From Stemphylium vesicarium (taxonomy: Eukaryota; Ascomycota; Dothideomycetes; Pleosporales; Pleosporaceae), in contig QXCR01000013.1 in the NCBI GenBank assembly GCA_004380135.1, forward strand, positions 62,001 to 126,000: a stretch of 64,000 bases of DNA, read 5' to 3'. Position 1 is the stretch's first letter. Each line of letters begins with the position of its first letter. The notes below the pieces were generated by a model that was given only the letters and a program-made list of their open reading frames with translations, was not told where the DNA came from and searched no databases. A program made the translations under genes and the position numbers. Of this stretch, positions 22,565 to 33,301 are shown piece by piece.

Positions 22565-23095
22565 CTTGTGAATGGCTTCTTGCAATGGCGAAGGAATTAC
22601 GAACTTGCTCAGATGCTGAGCCCGTCGACCGCTTCTTAATATCCGCGGCCCAAGACCAAATCCTATCTAGGTACCAACACGACAAGGGCCTCCTCCACCT
22701 CGTGATAGAAGCCCATGAGGAACTCCCGCACCGGCTTCGCGAATGAGGTGAACTATAAGAGCGGCGATATAGATGCGATATGCATGAGGGGGCGGTCCAA
22801 TATAACCGATGGAACCTTCCCCAACAAAGTTGTGGAGCAGGACGGCAGGGGACGACCGTGGTGGGGTCATCCCACCAACACCAAGCACGCCTCCTCTTTC
22901 TAGCGTTTCTCCAACTGCGAACCACCATCGCAGCCTGATTGTGTAAGCGGGCATTTTATTAGTTCCCGAGCTTAGTGTAGACATTTGAGGTGATTACCTT
23001 ACATCAGCACATCCAGCACCACTCGTCTTGCTGTGGAGACACCTAGACGCATCAGACTAACAAAAAGCCCGTGTCGATTCATTGAAGCTGCCAAC
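22565..23095. other. Intergenic, one unsupported frame
   Basis: Lies between the divergent SnoaL-like gene and the aldehyde dehydrogenase pseudogene. A minus-strand frame at 22667-22984 reads somewhat protein-like (Gly-rich, VLLHNFVGEGSIGYI) but has no recognised domain; it may be a gene remnant. Confidence 0.35.
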
Positions 23096-24882
23096 ATGGG
23101 CCTACTAGAGAAGATCGAAACGCGCCTGTTCATCAACGGAGAAGTCGGCTAGCTTATACTATCAGTACCGGAAGGTTGAGCTAACAACTTTACAGTTTGT
23201 TGAATCGTTGAATGGGAAAACCTTTGATATTACCAATCCATCCACGTTGAAGCTTGCTGCCAAGGGTTGGTTTTGCGAAAGACTTTAAAAAAGACATCTT
23301 GACTCACAAGTGTTACAGTGCACGAAGCATCCGAACAAGACACTGACAATGCCGTCGCAGCTGCCAAAGCTGCCTTCCCTGCATGGTCTTAGCTCTCCCC
23401 GGATCAAAGGGGCCAGTACTTCAAAAAGCTGGCGAAACTCATCAGAGAGAAAAACGATGAATTAGCTGCCCTGGAAGCAAGCTCAATGGGTCGTCCTTTG
23501 AGTGCCTACTTCGATGCGCATGCGGCTGCCGCAAAATGGGACCGATAAGCGGAAGCTGGCTATACTGTGCAAGGTGCGAGCTTAGGCGCAATACGGATCC
23601 TTCAAGGTGTTAATTAGAAGCAGGTACTACCAGCGTTCAAACACCAGGGCACATCAACATGACGCTACGCCAGCCATATGGCGTGGTGGCAGCAATCATT
23701 CCTTGGAATGTGCCATTGTTATTCCTGTCCAGCAAGCTTGCCCCAGCTTTGATAGTCGGGAACACAGTCGTCTTGAAGAGCTCTGAGAAAGCAACATTGA
23801 CTGTAAGTAGGCCCTAGCGTATGAGACTTTGCCACTGATAGTATTAGTCTGCCAAAGTCGCCACTTTGGTATAACAAGCTGGATTCCCACCCGGTGTCAT
23901 CAACATCATCAGTGGCTTCGGAAACATGAGCGGGTCCATTTTGAGTCATCACATGGACGTGCGTACTTTGTCCTTTACTGGACCTGGTCGTACTGGACGG
24001 CTCATCTAGGCAGCTGCCGCAAAGTCTAATCTAAAGCAAGTTTACCTCGAGCTCGGCGGAAAATCACCAGCAATCACCTTCGGAGACGCAGACATAGAGA
24101 AGGCAGTGAAAGAGACTGCGCATAGCATTCAGTGCAACAGCGGCCAAGTCTGCATGGCCAACTCGCGCGTCTTCGTCCAGGATACGATCGCTGACGAGTA
24201 TATTGAGCTCTTCAAGCAGAACTTCGAGAATGAGGTGAAAATGGGAGACCCACTCGATGCGCAAGAGAACGGCGTCAACCACGGTCCACAAGCAGATGAG
24301 GCGCAGCACAAGACTGTCCTACAGTACTTGGAGTCCGGAAAGCAGTCTGGGGGAGAATTGATCACTGGTGGTGGCGCGCGGTCCGATCGAGAGGGCTACT
24401 ATATCCAGCCAACCATCTTCAAAAATACTTCGGAAGATGCAAAGATTATGAAGGAAGAGGTCTTTGGCCCTGTTGTCAACATCAATGTTTTCAAATCAGA
24501 GGATGAGGTCCTTGCCAAAGCTAACGCTACCGAGTTCGTTTCATCCTTCTTGGCACCCTAACATGAAACACAAGCTGACTAAAGATCATGCAGATTCGGG
24601 CTATACGCCTCACTCTACACCAAAGACATTGATCGCGCGATGCGCTTTGTAAAGAAGCTGGAAGCTGGAACAGTAGGTGTCAATTGCACTTCCCCGGGTA
24701 GGTCGTAGCACTCTTTTGATACATTCAAGGCGTACGCTGACCTGGAAATCCAACCTTTAGTAACTGGCCCTGATATGCCTTTCGGTGGATATAAGTCATC
24801 TGGGTCGGGCCGCGAGGGCGAGCCATTCTATTCTCTAGACAACTTCCTAGAGACAAAGAGTGTCTTGATTAAGATCTCTTAG
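23096..24882 (+). pseudogene. Aldehyde dehydrogenase pseudogene with four in-frame stops
   Basis: Full-length NAD(P)-dependent aldehyde dehydrogenase with exons 23096..23143, 23196..23265, 23319..23573, 23624..23802, 23848..24533, 24594..24697 and 24761..24882. Together they form one continuous 488-codon frame with no frameshift, but four nonsense codons interrupt it: TAG 23390-23392, TAA 23546-23548, TAA 23872-23874, TAG 24007-24009. Each could derive from a Gln codon (CAG/CAA) by C-to-T. Family motifs survive: [16 protein letters not shown] (general-base Glu) and SGQVCMA with the catalytic Cys codon at 24151. Splice donors gtcggc, gttggt and gttcgt are non-consensus. Neighbouring decarboxylase and dioxygenase suggest it once oxidised aromatic aldehydes. 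An intact allele may exist in other strains. Confidence 0.85.
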
Positions 24883-25187
24883 ATATTGCGACATGAATCG
24901 AGCTACTGAGACATGATTTGTTGCTGCTCGCACGCTATTCCATGTTCGCTATAGAATTTGATTAGCCGATCGGCAGGTTCTGCAGGGTGTCCTTGCGTGC
25001 GCGCACCGAACGAACGACGCCCCAGTAGATCCCCCGCTAGAAATGGTATCCCTTTTCCTTTGTCCTCAACCGCAGCGGGCATGCTCCGTGATTTCTCCAC
25101 GAACTGCTGCAAGTCGGCCGAATGAGTACACTGCATCGCTACTAGTGTCATCGTACCCGGCCGGGCTATCGTGGTTGTCGGAAGGAT
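24883..25187. other. Intergenic, no gene seen
   Basis: Between the aldehyde dehydrogenase pseudogene and the regulator gene; should contain the regulator's promoter. Nothing else recognised. Confidence 0.5.
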
Positions 25188-27577
25188 ATGGCCGAGTACT
25201 CCGCCGCCCCGCCGCGACTTCCGGCGCCGTCTAACAACAGAGCACCGAACGCCCACCGCGTCCATAGCAGCTGCGATCGCTGTCGTAGCAGGAAAACAAA
25301 GGTAGCCATCGCGACATGTCCGCCTTACCACGTGCCAAGGAGCTAACACTTACCCGTAGTGTATCGACCCCAGTATGACTCTCCACTTCACGGTTAAAGA
25401 CGAGTACCATTAGATGGCTACTGACACGCTCAAGTTCCGGGACCATGTCGTTACTGCGCGCGCACAGGCGCTGTGTGCACCATTGCAACACCAAGACGGA
25501 AAAGGCCCTACTACCATGTGACCGAAGAAGAGTACCAATGTTCGATGCGCATCCTGGAGCACTTCTTTCCAGGCCATGAGCTGAATTTACAGTCACTTAG
25601 GACCATCGCCAAGGCAATCAAAGATGGCTCCTTTAACGCCGAGCCCGTTCAGCATACCGAAGGCCTCTTCACCAGCGACCAGGCGTCGCCTGAAGATGGA
25701 GAGAGCATTGACGATGGCGAGGAACAAGACGTCCAGGAATTGCATGAGCCACTGGGTTGCATGATGAAGGACTCGAGAGGGAAGTTCCGCTATGTTGGGG
25801 CTCACAGCGAAATCCCCTTCAACGCCGCCGTAGCAACACTGGGTATGCAGAGGAAGGATCCCTCCATTATACCAAGGCCGAAACTCGGGGCTTATCCGCC
25901 CACTCTCCCAGGTGCATCACCCTCTACCGAATCTGGCGCAGAGGAAAGCTACTACCTTCCTGGTCGGGAGCTATGTGACATTTACATTTCTCGGTTCCTC
26001 GAAGACGTGCATTGCGTATACTGGCTTTATCCTGTCGAGTCGCTGTTACGCCGAGTGGACAACACATATTCCGAATCGGCGCCATCTTCATCAACCTCTT
26101 GGATGTGCTCTCTCTATACCATGTTCGCCATCGGAGCGGCCAATTACGTAGGCAACTATGGCAATTCCCCGCCACCAGACTGGCCAGCCGCTCTAGACTT
26201 GAAGACGTCTGAGGATTACCTGACGCTTGCCAAGCAACTTATCCCGACAGTGTACGACGAGGCCGACATCGACAGCATACGTGCCATGGCCATAATGGTA
26301 AGCATACCTTGTATTGTAATCATGCTTTGCTAGATGGCTAACTTCGCATCAGTCTATCGCAATGGAAAATCTGTGCTCAAGGGTCAGCGCTTACCTGTAC
26401 ATGGGAGCTAGTGTGCAAATGGCCTTTTCCTTGGGTCTGCATCGCGACCAGGTGGCCGAGTCAGCCACGGCGATAGAGCGGGAACAACATCGCAGAATAT
26501 GGTGGACCCTCTTTCAACTAGATCAAGAACTCTCATCAAGAGGTGGCAGTCCGACAGTGATAGACGAGCGATTTACAAAGGTCACTACACCCATGCCCTC
26601 GGAACAGGTAAGCCATCCACGCGCGACACCAACATTTCTACGCTGACAACTGTTAGATCATAAATCCAGGGCTACACACTCCACTTTCGTGGATAGCTAC
26701 GTCGGTCTCCCTCTGCCGCTTGAAGCGCGAAGTCATTCAAGCAGTCTACATGGAGCGTTCGGCAAACTCAATATCATTCTCGACGGTTTCCAACTCGCTT
26801 CTTTTGTTGCAGAAATGGTACCGCCAGATGCCCGCACATCTGAAATACGAGGTACCCGTACCTCCGACCCACAAACGCGCAGTCGCAGTGCTACATCTGC
26901 ATTATTGGAGTACTACAATTCTCTTGACACGACCCTTCCTTCTCTATCTGGTCATCAAGTACGGCATACTCGCCTCAAGCAAAAAGATCTGGTTTGAGCG
27001 AATGGGAAAGACATGCATCGATGCAGCGCAAAAGAGTACGGCGATCTTGAAACAGATGGCGAGCGACGGCACGCTTTCTAGCTTGACGGCTTTCGACAGC
27101 ACCTGTGTTCTGCGATTGGTCATGATCTTCGTCCTGGCTTATGCGCATACCAGAACACCGCAGTATCATGAGCACATCCAGAACTTGATCGAGCTTGTGC
27201 GCGGCATGGAACAGATCGGCTTCACCAAGATGGTGGCGGAAGAAACGCCGATGCGTCTAGCGGATTTGGGCATAGCAGAGCAGCCGCGTAATGGCAACGG
27301 AGATAACAATGCGCCCGTACAACTGGACGATGAAATGATTGCCCAGCTCTGGGGTAACTGGGACCCGTAAGTACTGTCCCTGTCAAGACATTTTTTTTAC
27401 AACTAACATTTGTGTAGCAATTTCATGACTCCACTGCAAACCCAGCAAAGTCTCGATCTAACATTCGATGACTCGGGTGCTTTCGACATCAACTCCGAGA
27501 TATTAGCGTTCACCAATCTGGACGAGTCGATCGTTATCGATCCTTCGCATGCTTACTCGCATTATGGGTTGCATTGA
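25188..27577 (+). CDS. Zn2Cys6 fungal transcription factor
   Basis: Nuclear zinc-cluster regulator, 704 residues. Exons 25188..25301, 25360..25372, 25435..26297, 26353..26607, 26657..27366 and 27418..27577. The ATG at 25188 (gatATGGcc) gives an N terminus leading into the cluster CX2CX6CX7CX2CX6C with Cys 29, 32, 39, 47, 50 and 57. The third Cys is encoded in a 13-nt microexon (25360-25372); without it the motif is lost. The cluster is followed by a basic segment (TPRRKRPYY). The middle-homology fungal_trans domain starts near DIYISRFLEDVHCVYWLYP and includes SAYLYMGASVQMAFSLGLH and RRIWWTLFQLD. C terminus acidic. Position beside the aromatic-catabolism genes suggests it is their local regulator; that is inference. 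Confidence 0.9.
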
Positions 27578-28438
27578 GGCTCTCCGGAAGCGAGCGCACA
27601 TTCTTGGAGCAGCTGCAGGCCATAAATGTCATGCTGTGGCACGGAAGCGATAGCGCAACTGCTTACCTGATGCGTTGTACAGCTTGCGACACGACGGCGA
27701 ATGGAATTACCCCAACTGACTCTACATCACCACTTGCATCATCCATATACAGGCTCCAGCTTACCACTACGATGCGGTGTGGCGCAGCAAATCGCTACCA
27801 GATTGCAGCGCTCTGCTATCACCTGTTCAGAAGGCAAAACCATGAGCAACACGATGCTCAGAAAGAGGAGGAGTAAAGGAGATGCGTCATGTACATATGG
27901 GGGACGCGAGCGAGCAGTTTTTGGCAGCATGTCATCATCATTACCGCCGTTATTTCCACCGATACCTCAGCGACAGCGCATTTAACGAAAGAAGGACGTC
28001 ACGACAGCGGGGAGTATATGGGCGTTATCGCCATTGCAAAAACGGATCAAGCGGGGCGTGTATATATTCGGCTAATATCCCCTTTACAAGCAAAAGAATA
28101 TATCTATCAGAACCATTATAGTCACTGATCTCAACCACAGTTCCCGATGCTAAAAAATTCTAATTGGTTCCCCAGGAGCGGATAATGCCACTTCTCACCA
28201 TCATGGGTTGACCAAAAAGCTTCTTCCCGTTCTTCAGCATTATGCAAGAGTCAATTTTTGCCTTGTGGTTGTGGAGGCGACCAAGGTACCAAAACGTCCT
28301 TAAAACGTTTCTTCTCCAAAGCCAACTCTGGCAGATCTTTGACTTCATCGTAGCCAGATGCAGATCAATGAGCGTACAAACTCATTGAATTCTTCGATCA
28401 GCCTTTTAATCTTTAATCACTAAATCTTAACAGCAGTA
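27578..28438. other. Intergenic, no gene seen
   Basis: 3' flank of the regulator and upstream region of the RBR ligase. Short frames only; the 28140-28400 part is AT-rich. Confidence 0.5.
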
Positions 28439-30631
28439 ATGACAGAACTCGCGGGAATCTCACTTTCGTCGACACCGATAAGGAACAGGAAATCTCGAAG
28501 GATAGCTCGGAAGGCGTACTCCAAAGCCTTAAACACCATCTCAGAACTCAAGGCCGGCCATGAGGAAGCGCAAGTCGAACGCCCACCAGAGAAACCACAG
28601 GAGCCCGAGAATGCAGTAGAGTACGAATGCTGCATTTGCAGCGACGAGTTCCCGTTCGTAGAAGGCGTCGCCACCTGCGCGGAGCACTTCCTCTGCAACG
28701 AATGCGTTGTAAATGCCTACAACACTGCAATAAACGACATGGAAGCTTTTCCAGCCAGATGCTGCACGCCTCTTCCCCGCCGACTCGTCGAACATATACT
28801 AAGTCCCGAGCTCCAGAAGGCCTATTCAACCAAAGCCAAGGAATACTATACGTCGCGCGTTTTCCGTATCTACTGCGTAAACGACGACTGCCGCTCCTTT
28901 ATCCCCAAAGACGAATTCAATGACGACCACGCCTGGTCTACCGTTGCGCCGTGTAAGTGCGGCACGAAAACCTGCGTCGGCTGCAAGCAAGGATGGGAAG
29001 GCAGGGACCATCGATGCGCGGATGTGGGTGAGCCTGGAGCAAAGCCGGACTGGCTACCGGAATACTCAAGTACATGCCGCCTTAAGCAATGCCCCGGTTG
29101 CCGCATGTGGATCGAACACAAGGACGCATGTAATCACATGACTTGTTGCTACTGTAGGCACCAATTCTGCTTCATCTGCATGCAACCATGGGATGAATCG
29201 GGCTTTCATGAAGAAGATGGCTGTCCTTCCTACGGTGACCCGCGTCAGGGTTACGATAGAGAGGGCTACGAGAAGAGTAAGCGCGGTCTACACCGCGACA
29301 CCGGGTATAATCGCGCGGGAGTCGATCGCCTCGGTAGACATCGATTGGGCGACGCAGTCGAAATTGAGCGGCTTGAGGACCGAGTCGACGCCCATGCTGA
29401 GGCCAGGTGGAGGAGCTGTTGTTACGAGTACTACGATGGCGGTCGTCAGGGTTTACAAGAGGAGGACGCCTACCCAGTAGTGAACAACGACGAAGAGGGC
29501 CACAGGCTTCATGCAGCCTTCATGGATAATCTGCATCCGTATGAGTGTCGATGCGCTGAATGCACTGCCCTCGTACAGCGGTTGAGGAACCTCTTTCGAC
29601 AGGAAGAAACAGTTGAAGTAGAGGAAGATCATCCTTTAGGGCTAGCGGGCGGTGCCATGGGAGAGACGGCTGACGTGACTCTGGAAGCAGACCAGGTGCA
29701 TCCGGTCAACGGTGAAGCAAATGCCGGGCGGGAAAGGGTCGGTCAAGCAGACCTGGATGATGAAGAGTTTGCGGAGGTTGTGGAGCATACACGTCGCCAA
29801 ATGCTTTTTGATAACGACGATTTGACCGATCCAGGAGCCCCTGCCGTTGCCATCGCTGCGGTTGCACCTCAAAATGTGCTATCTCTTGCTGCAGCTCGGT
29901 CTAGAAGACATTGGGACCACATCAATGTAGCTGAAATCCGACTCGAAGAGCCTGGGTCCCAACAGCGTCAACGCCCATCACCGCCTTCTGATGCTATCCG
30001 TCGAGAGCTTCGTCTCCGTCGGCGCGTCCCACTCTTGGGCCCAAACCCATATCCGGGTACCGGTCTTGTTGACTTCGAAGTTCCAACGTTCCGTCAAATC
30101 GACTGTGATCATTTTTGGTATCGCTCATACCTCTGCTATACCCAGTTTAGCTTTGTTATGTGCCCAGGTTGCTGTCATAACGCGGAAGACTGGGTCAAAT
30201 GCTGCGCAACCTGCGGTATGGTTGCTTGCGATAGTTGTTCGAATGGCTTCACCGATGGCTCCCTTCGCTGGCTCGACGAAATCGCGAATTTGGTCGATGT
30301 CATTCTTTGGGCAGAATCTGGCGCTGTTCCGTACAAGCTCGAACGTCTTCGGAGTCGAGAACTGCGCTGTGTAGATCTGTGGGGAGGATGTGACGCGTCG
30401 GCGCTGGGTCTTGCCACGATGATGGACTTCTGGGAGCAGCGTTATTTCAAGTGCCATCCTTTTATGTACGGGGATTTCGGTACCAAACTCATGTTTGAAG
30501 AGGCTGAGAGTGATATGCGAAGAGAGTACTGGCCAATCGCGGAAGAGAATGTGGGGTTTCTTGGATTTACTATGACGTTTGATCTCGCGAGCAACCCTTA
30601 TGCGCCCTTAATGTGGGATGATGAGATCTAG
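28439..30631 (+). CDS. RBR-type E3 ubiquitin ligase with extra C-terminal Cys-rich region
   Basis: RING-between-RING ubiquitin ligase, single exon, 730 residues. RING1 spans about residues 64-109 (CCIC...CNEC...CC), the IBR about 125-193 (CVNDDC...CKCGTKTC..C), and RING2/Rcat about 218-250 (CPGCRMWIEHKDACNHMTC). Cys231 in ACNHMTC aligns with the catalytic Cys that accepts ubiquitin in Parkin and HOIP. Downstream is a long acidic linker, then a second cysteine cluster near residues 555-600 (CDHFW...CPGCCHNAEDWVKCC, then CATCGMVACDSCSNGF) that could bind zinc and looks unlike a standard RING. No transmembrane segment. Substrate unknown. Confidence 0.88.
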   Translation: MTELAGISLSSTPIRNRKSRRIARKAYSKALNTISELKAGHEEAQVERPPEKPQEPENAVEYECCICSDEFPFVEGVATCAEHFLCNECVVNAYNTAINDMEAFPARCCTPLPRRLVEHILSPELQKAYSTKAKEYYTSRVFRIYCVNDDCRSFIPKDEFNDDHAWSTVAPCKCGTKTCVGCKQGWEGRDHRCADVGEPGAKPDWLPEYSSTCRLKQCPGCRMWIEHKDACNHMTCCYCRHQFCFICMQPWDESGFHEEDGCPSYGDPRQGYDREGYEKSKRGLHRDTGYNRAGVDRLGRHRLGDAVEIERLEDRVDAHAEARWRSCCYEYYDGGRQGLQEEDAYPVVNNDEEGHRLHAAFMDNLHPYECRCAECTALVQRLRNLFRQEETVEVEEDHPLGLAGGAMGETADVTLEADQVHPVNGEANAGRERVGQADLDDEEFAEVVEHTRRQMLFDNDDLTDPGAPAVAIAAVAPQNVLSLAAARSRRHWDHINVAEIRLEEPGSQQRQRPSPPSDAIRRELRLRRRVPLLGPNPYPGTGLVDFEVPTFRQIDCDHFWYRSYLCYTQFSFVMCPGCCHNAEDWVKCCATCGMVACDSCSNGFTDGSLRWLDEIANLVDVILWAESGAVPYKLERLRSRELRCVDLWGGCDASALGLATMMDFWEQRYFKCHPFMYGDFGTKLMFEEAESDMRREYWPIAEENVGFLGFTMTFDLASNPYAPLMWDDEI

Positions 30632-31429
30632 AGTAAAGGTTAGAGATCTAGATAAGAAAGGGATTCAAACGGCACAAGGGGGCCGTGAGCTCAATATGGT
30701 CTCGGGGATTGGAGACGAAGACTGAAGTCAGCGTGTTTTTGAGCGTGACCTAGTATTCAAATGAGAGAGCTTCTATCTGAGCATTGAAAAGTGGTCTGGT
30801 GATGTCATTCTTTACTCTCGTTTGGCAAGCCCCTCTTCGGCGCGATGGCATCATGACGTGTTATTTTCGCGACAATCGGCAACGGCAAATGCAACTTGCC
30901 AGCTTCATCCCATTCCTCATCAACACCTAAAATGCCCACACATTGCACATTTTGGATCAATATGAATCATATACCTTTTGTCTTCACTAATCGAATACAT
31001 TGTCCTTATGATGGATGCATCCCCATATCTTAACCGACTTTGATCGACACACTGCCTTTCGTAATAGCGGAGATTCGCTGGTGAAGTGCATGCAGGACGT
31101 ACCGGTTCGTATACTTGTCATTAACATGGTGAGTGCTGGTGTCTGTAATGTTTCGATAGCATGCTGCCACGCCGACGACTGTGCTGGCGCTTCGCGCAGC
31201 CCGGGAAGTTACTTTGTTTCGTTATTCGTACTCAGCACACCTAATGCAGACCCTGTATCGTAATGAACGCCACATCACCGATCTAAGAGCGAAGTAAGCA
31301 GTCTACTTGCAATCAAGTGCAGCCAAGCTTTTCGCTCGCCATAAAAAGCATCAAAGCGAATGGCATTCTACACTGATGTAATCGACAACAGTACCTGTAT
31401 TTTGACCTCTAGATACTAAAACATCAACG
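30632..31429. other. Convergent intergenic region, no gene seen
   Basis: 3' flanks of the RBR ligase and LOG genes. A frame at 31015-31263 is not supported by any feature. Confidence 0.5.
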
Positions 31430-32189
31430 CTAAACACTGCTTACAGTTTCCGCATCTTCGGTGGTCCTTTTCGATTGGCCATTGCCGTGACCGTTCTCCG
31501 TTGACCAGTCCAGGAAGGTGTATCGTCCCGGAGCTGCCTCTCTAGTGGTAACAATTGTAGCCAGCTCCTCGACTGTGCGTGCGTGCCCAATCAAGCCTAC
31601 TTGGGCATCCGGGATGAAGCCAGACCTGATTGCAGTCTGCATCCACTCAAACACACCGTCGAAAAAGCCGCCTGCGTTGAGTACAACCACCGGCTTCGCA
31701 TGGATGCCCAGCTGACTCCATGTCGTCATCTCGAGCAACTCTTCAAGCATTCCGAAACCACCAGGCAGTGCCACGAAGGCATCTGCCTCCTCTGCCATCA
31801 TCCGTTTACGCTCGTGCATGCTAGCCACTACCGTTGTGCGCCCGAACTGGTCAGATGCCGGCGCTGACCCGCCCTGGAGAAGCGCCCTTGGTATAATGCC
31901 GTGCACCGCATCAGACCCCTGCAATGCCACTACGTCTGCAGCAAGTACTCCCATCAGCCCCATCGTCCCGCCCCCGTACACTAGTGACCATGATCTCTTC
32001 GCCATCATGTTCGCTAGCGCTCTGGCAGCGCCGCGGAACCTGGGATCGTTCCCTTCACTTGACCCTGTCATTGATCAGTATGCATCCATTCCTAGGTACT
32101 CATAGGAACGTACCACAAAATACACACAATGTGAATGGTTTCGAATCCATTCCATTCGGCAGTTCTGTGTGTACTTGCTTTGCCCCCAT
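31430..32189 (-). CDS. LOG: LOG-family cytokinin nucleoside-5'-monophosphate phosphoribohydrolase
   Basis: LONELY GUY-type enzyme releasing a free (iso)prenylated adenine from its riboside monophosphate. Exons 32189..32114 and 32064..31430 (49-nt intron), 236 residues starting MGAKQVHTEL. The LOG fold is shown by CVFCGSSEGNDPRF, YGGGTMGLMG (about residues 55-64), SMHERKRMM (about 107-115, the conserved Arg/Lys pair) and PGGFGMLEE (126-134). The family motif is PGGxGTxxE; here the Thr is Met131, an unusual change near the active site. Ends with a Ser/Thr-rich tail. Divergent to an isopentenyltransferase gene 1.1 kb away, which supports cytokinin release rather than the older 'lysine decarboxylase' label. 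Confidence 0.88.
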
Positions 32190-33301
32190 AGTTTACTGAT
32201 GTTAATTTGAATAGTTCTGAATAGGGCAAGAGAAGGAATGACGGAGCCGTGAGATAAGCGAGTTGTGATGCCCTCCTTTGGAGCTCGTCTCTTATGATTT
32301 ATACATTTTAACTAAGCAGGTTAACGCCATGGGTTCTCCTGATGAGCAAAAGGATGAAAAGGGTATCCTACTCGTGAAACCGTATCTCACGAGGTACTCT
32401 TTCACACATCTTCCCTTTTTAGCCTAGGTTTTGTACTATCCCTCGCTAAACTTAGGCTTCCTTGCTTACCGCATCGCCCTGTGCATTACTTCAGTGTGAG
32501 AAACATCCTGTCCCTTGGCACCGTCGTGACAAATCACGGTAAAACTGAACCTAAAGCTGTAAATAAGGTTCGATTCTACGGGTAAACGGTCTAATTCAAC
32601 GCTCGCCGCTGCCACCAAGGCATCGTAAGCCCTCCACAGGAAATCCAGTCAACGCTTCGTGATCGCCAGGATTTCTTGTCTAGCAGCCGATTGAGTTGTT
32701 CGGTTGTTATAAGCTTTTTACATTTCGGCAACACTAGCATCTCACTAGCACTGGCTTGAATCTGTATCTCCAAGTAGAATGACTTCACATCCTTGCTGCA
32801 CTTCTCGGCCCGTCGGTCTAACCACATCCAAAGCGAGGTGTCAAGTAGCTTCCCGTTTAAGCCTTTTTCGCTCCTTAGAGTTGGGAATGAAACAACAGTA
32901 CTCGGGTACTACTGAAATCTGCCTAAAACGGACTTCAATCTTGGACCCTGTAAGTGACGTAGCATTTGCTGTTTGCAAGACGAAACAACGCTAACATTCT
33001 ACATTCCATTTACACAAAGCGACAAGAGTGTTAACTTTATCTTGAACGTGACACACAGAAAGCAATCTTCGTAACATGAGTCTAGAATCCTTTGCGCATG
33101 CATCTTCCTGGCCCGATCTGTGACATCATGTCGAGCCTTGTTGCCTGCATTTTGTGGGCAGTGACTCTTCTATTTGATAAATACCTCTATTGCGAATTAT
33201 CTTCCCAATCACTTCACAACTATCAAACTCCCTCTTCTTTGCAAAATCTACCACATCACACACATCCCACCTATTCCCTCTCCATCCAAACCATTTATAC
33301 A
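32190..33301. promoter_or_regulatory. Shared upstream region of the divergent LOG and IPT genes
   Basis: About 1.1 kb separates the two start codons. No coding frame with support. Presumably holds both promoters, possibly co-regulated; no specific site recognised. The IPT frame stays open upstream to about 33092 but without an ATG context better than 33302. Confidence 0.45.

Noticed and set aside
22667..22984. Minus-strand frame with Gly-rich protein-like sequence
   Set aside because: No known domain, no start context and no splice partner found; possibly a remnant but not supportable as a gene.
31015..31263. 82-codon plus-strand frame between the RBR ligase and LOG
   Set aside because: No recognisable features; lies in the 3' flank of two convergent genes.
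32560..32585. tRNA-like B box (GGTTCGATTC)
   Set aside because: Flanks cannot form a T-stem and no A box or acceptor stem is present upstream.
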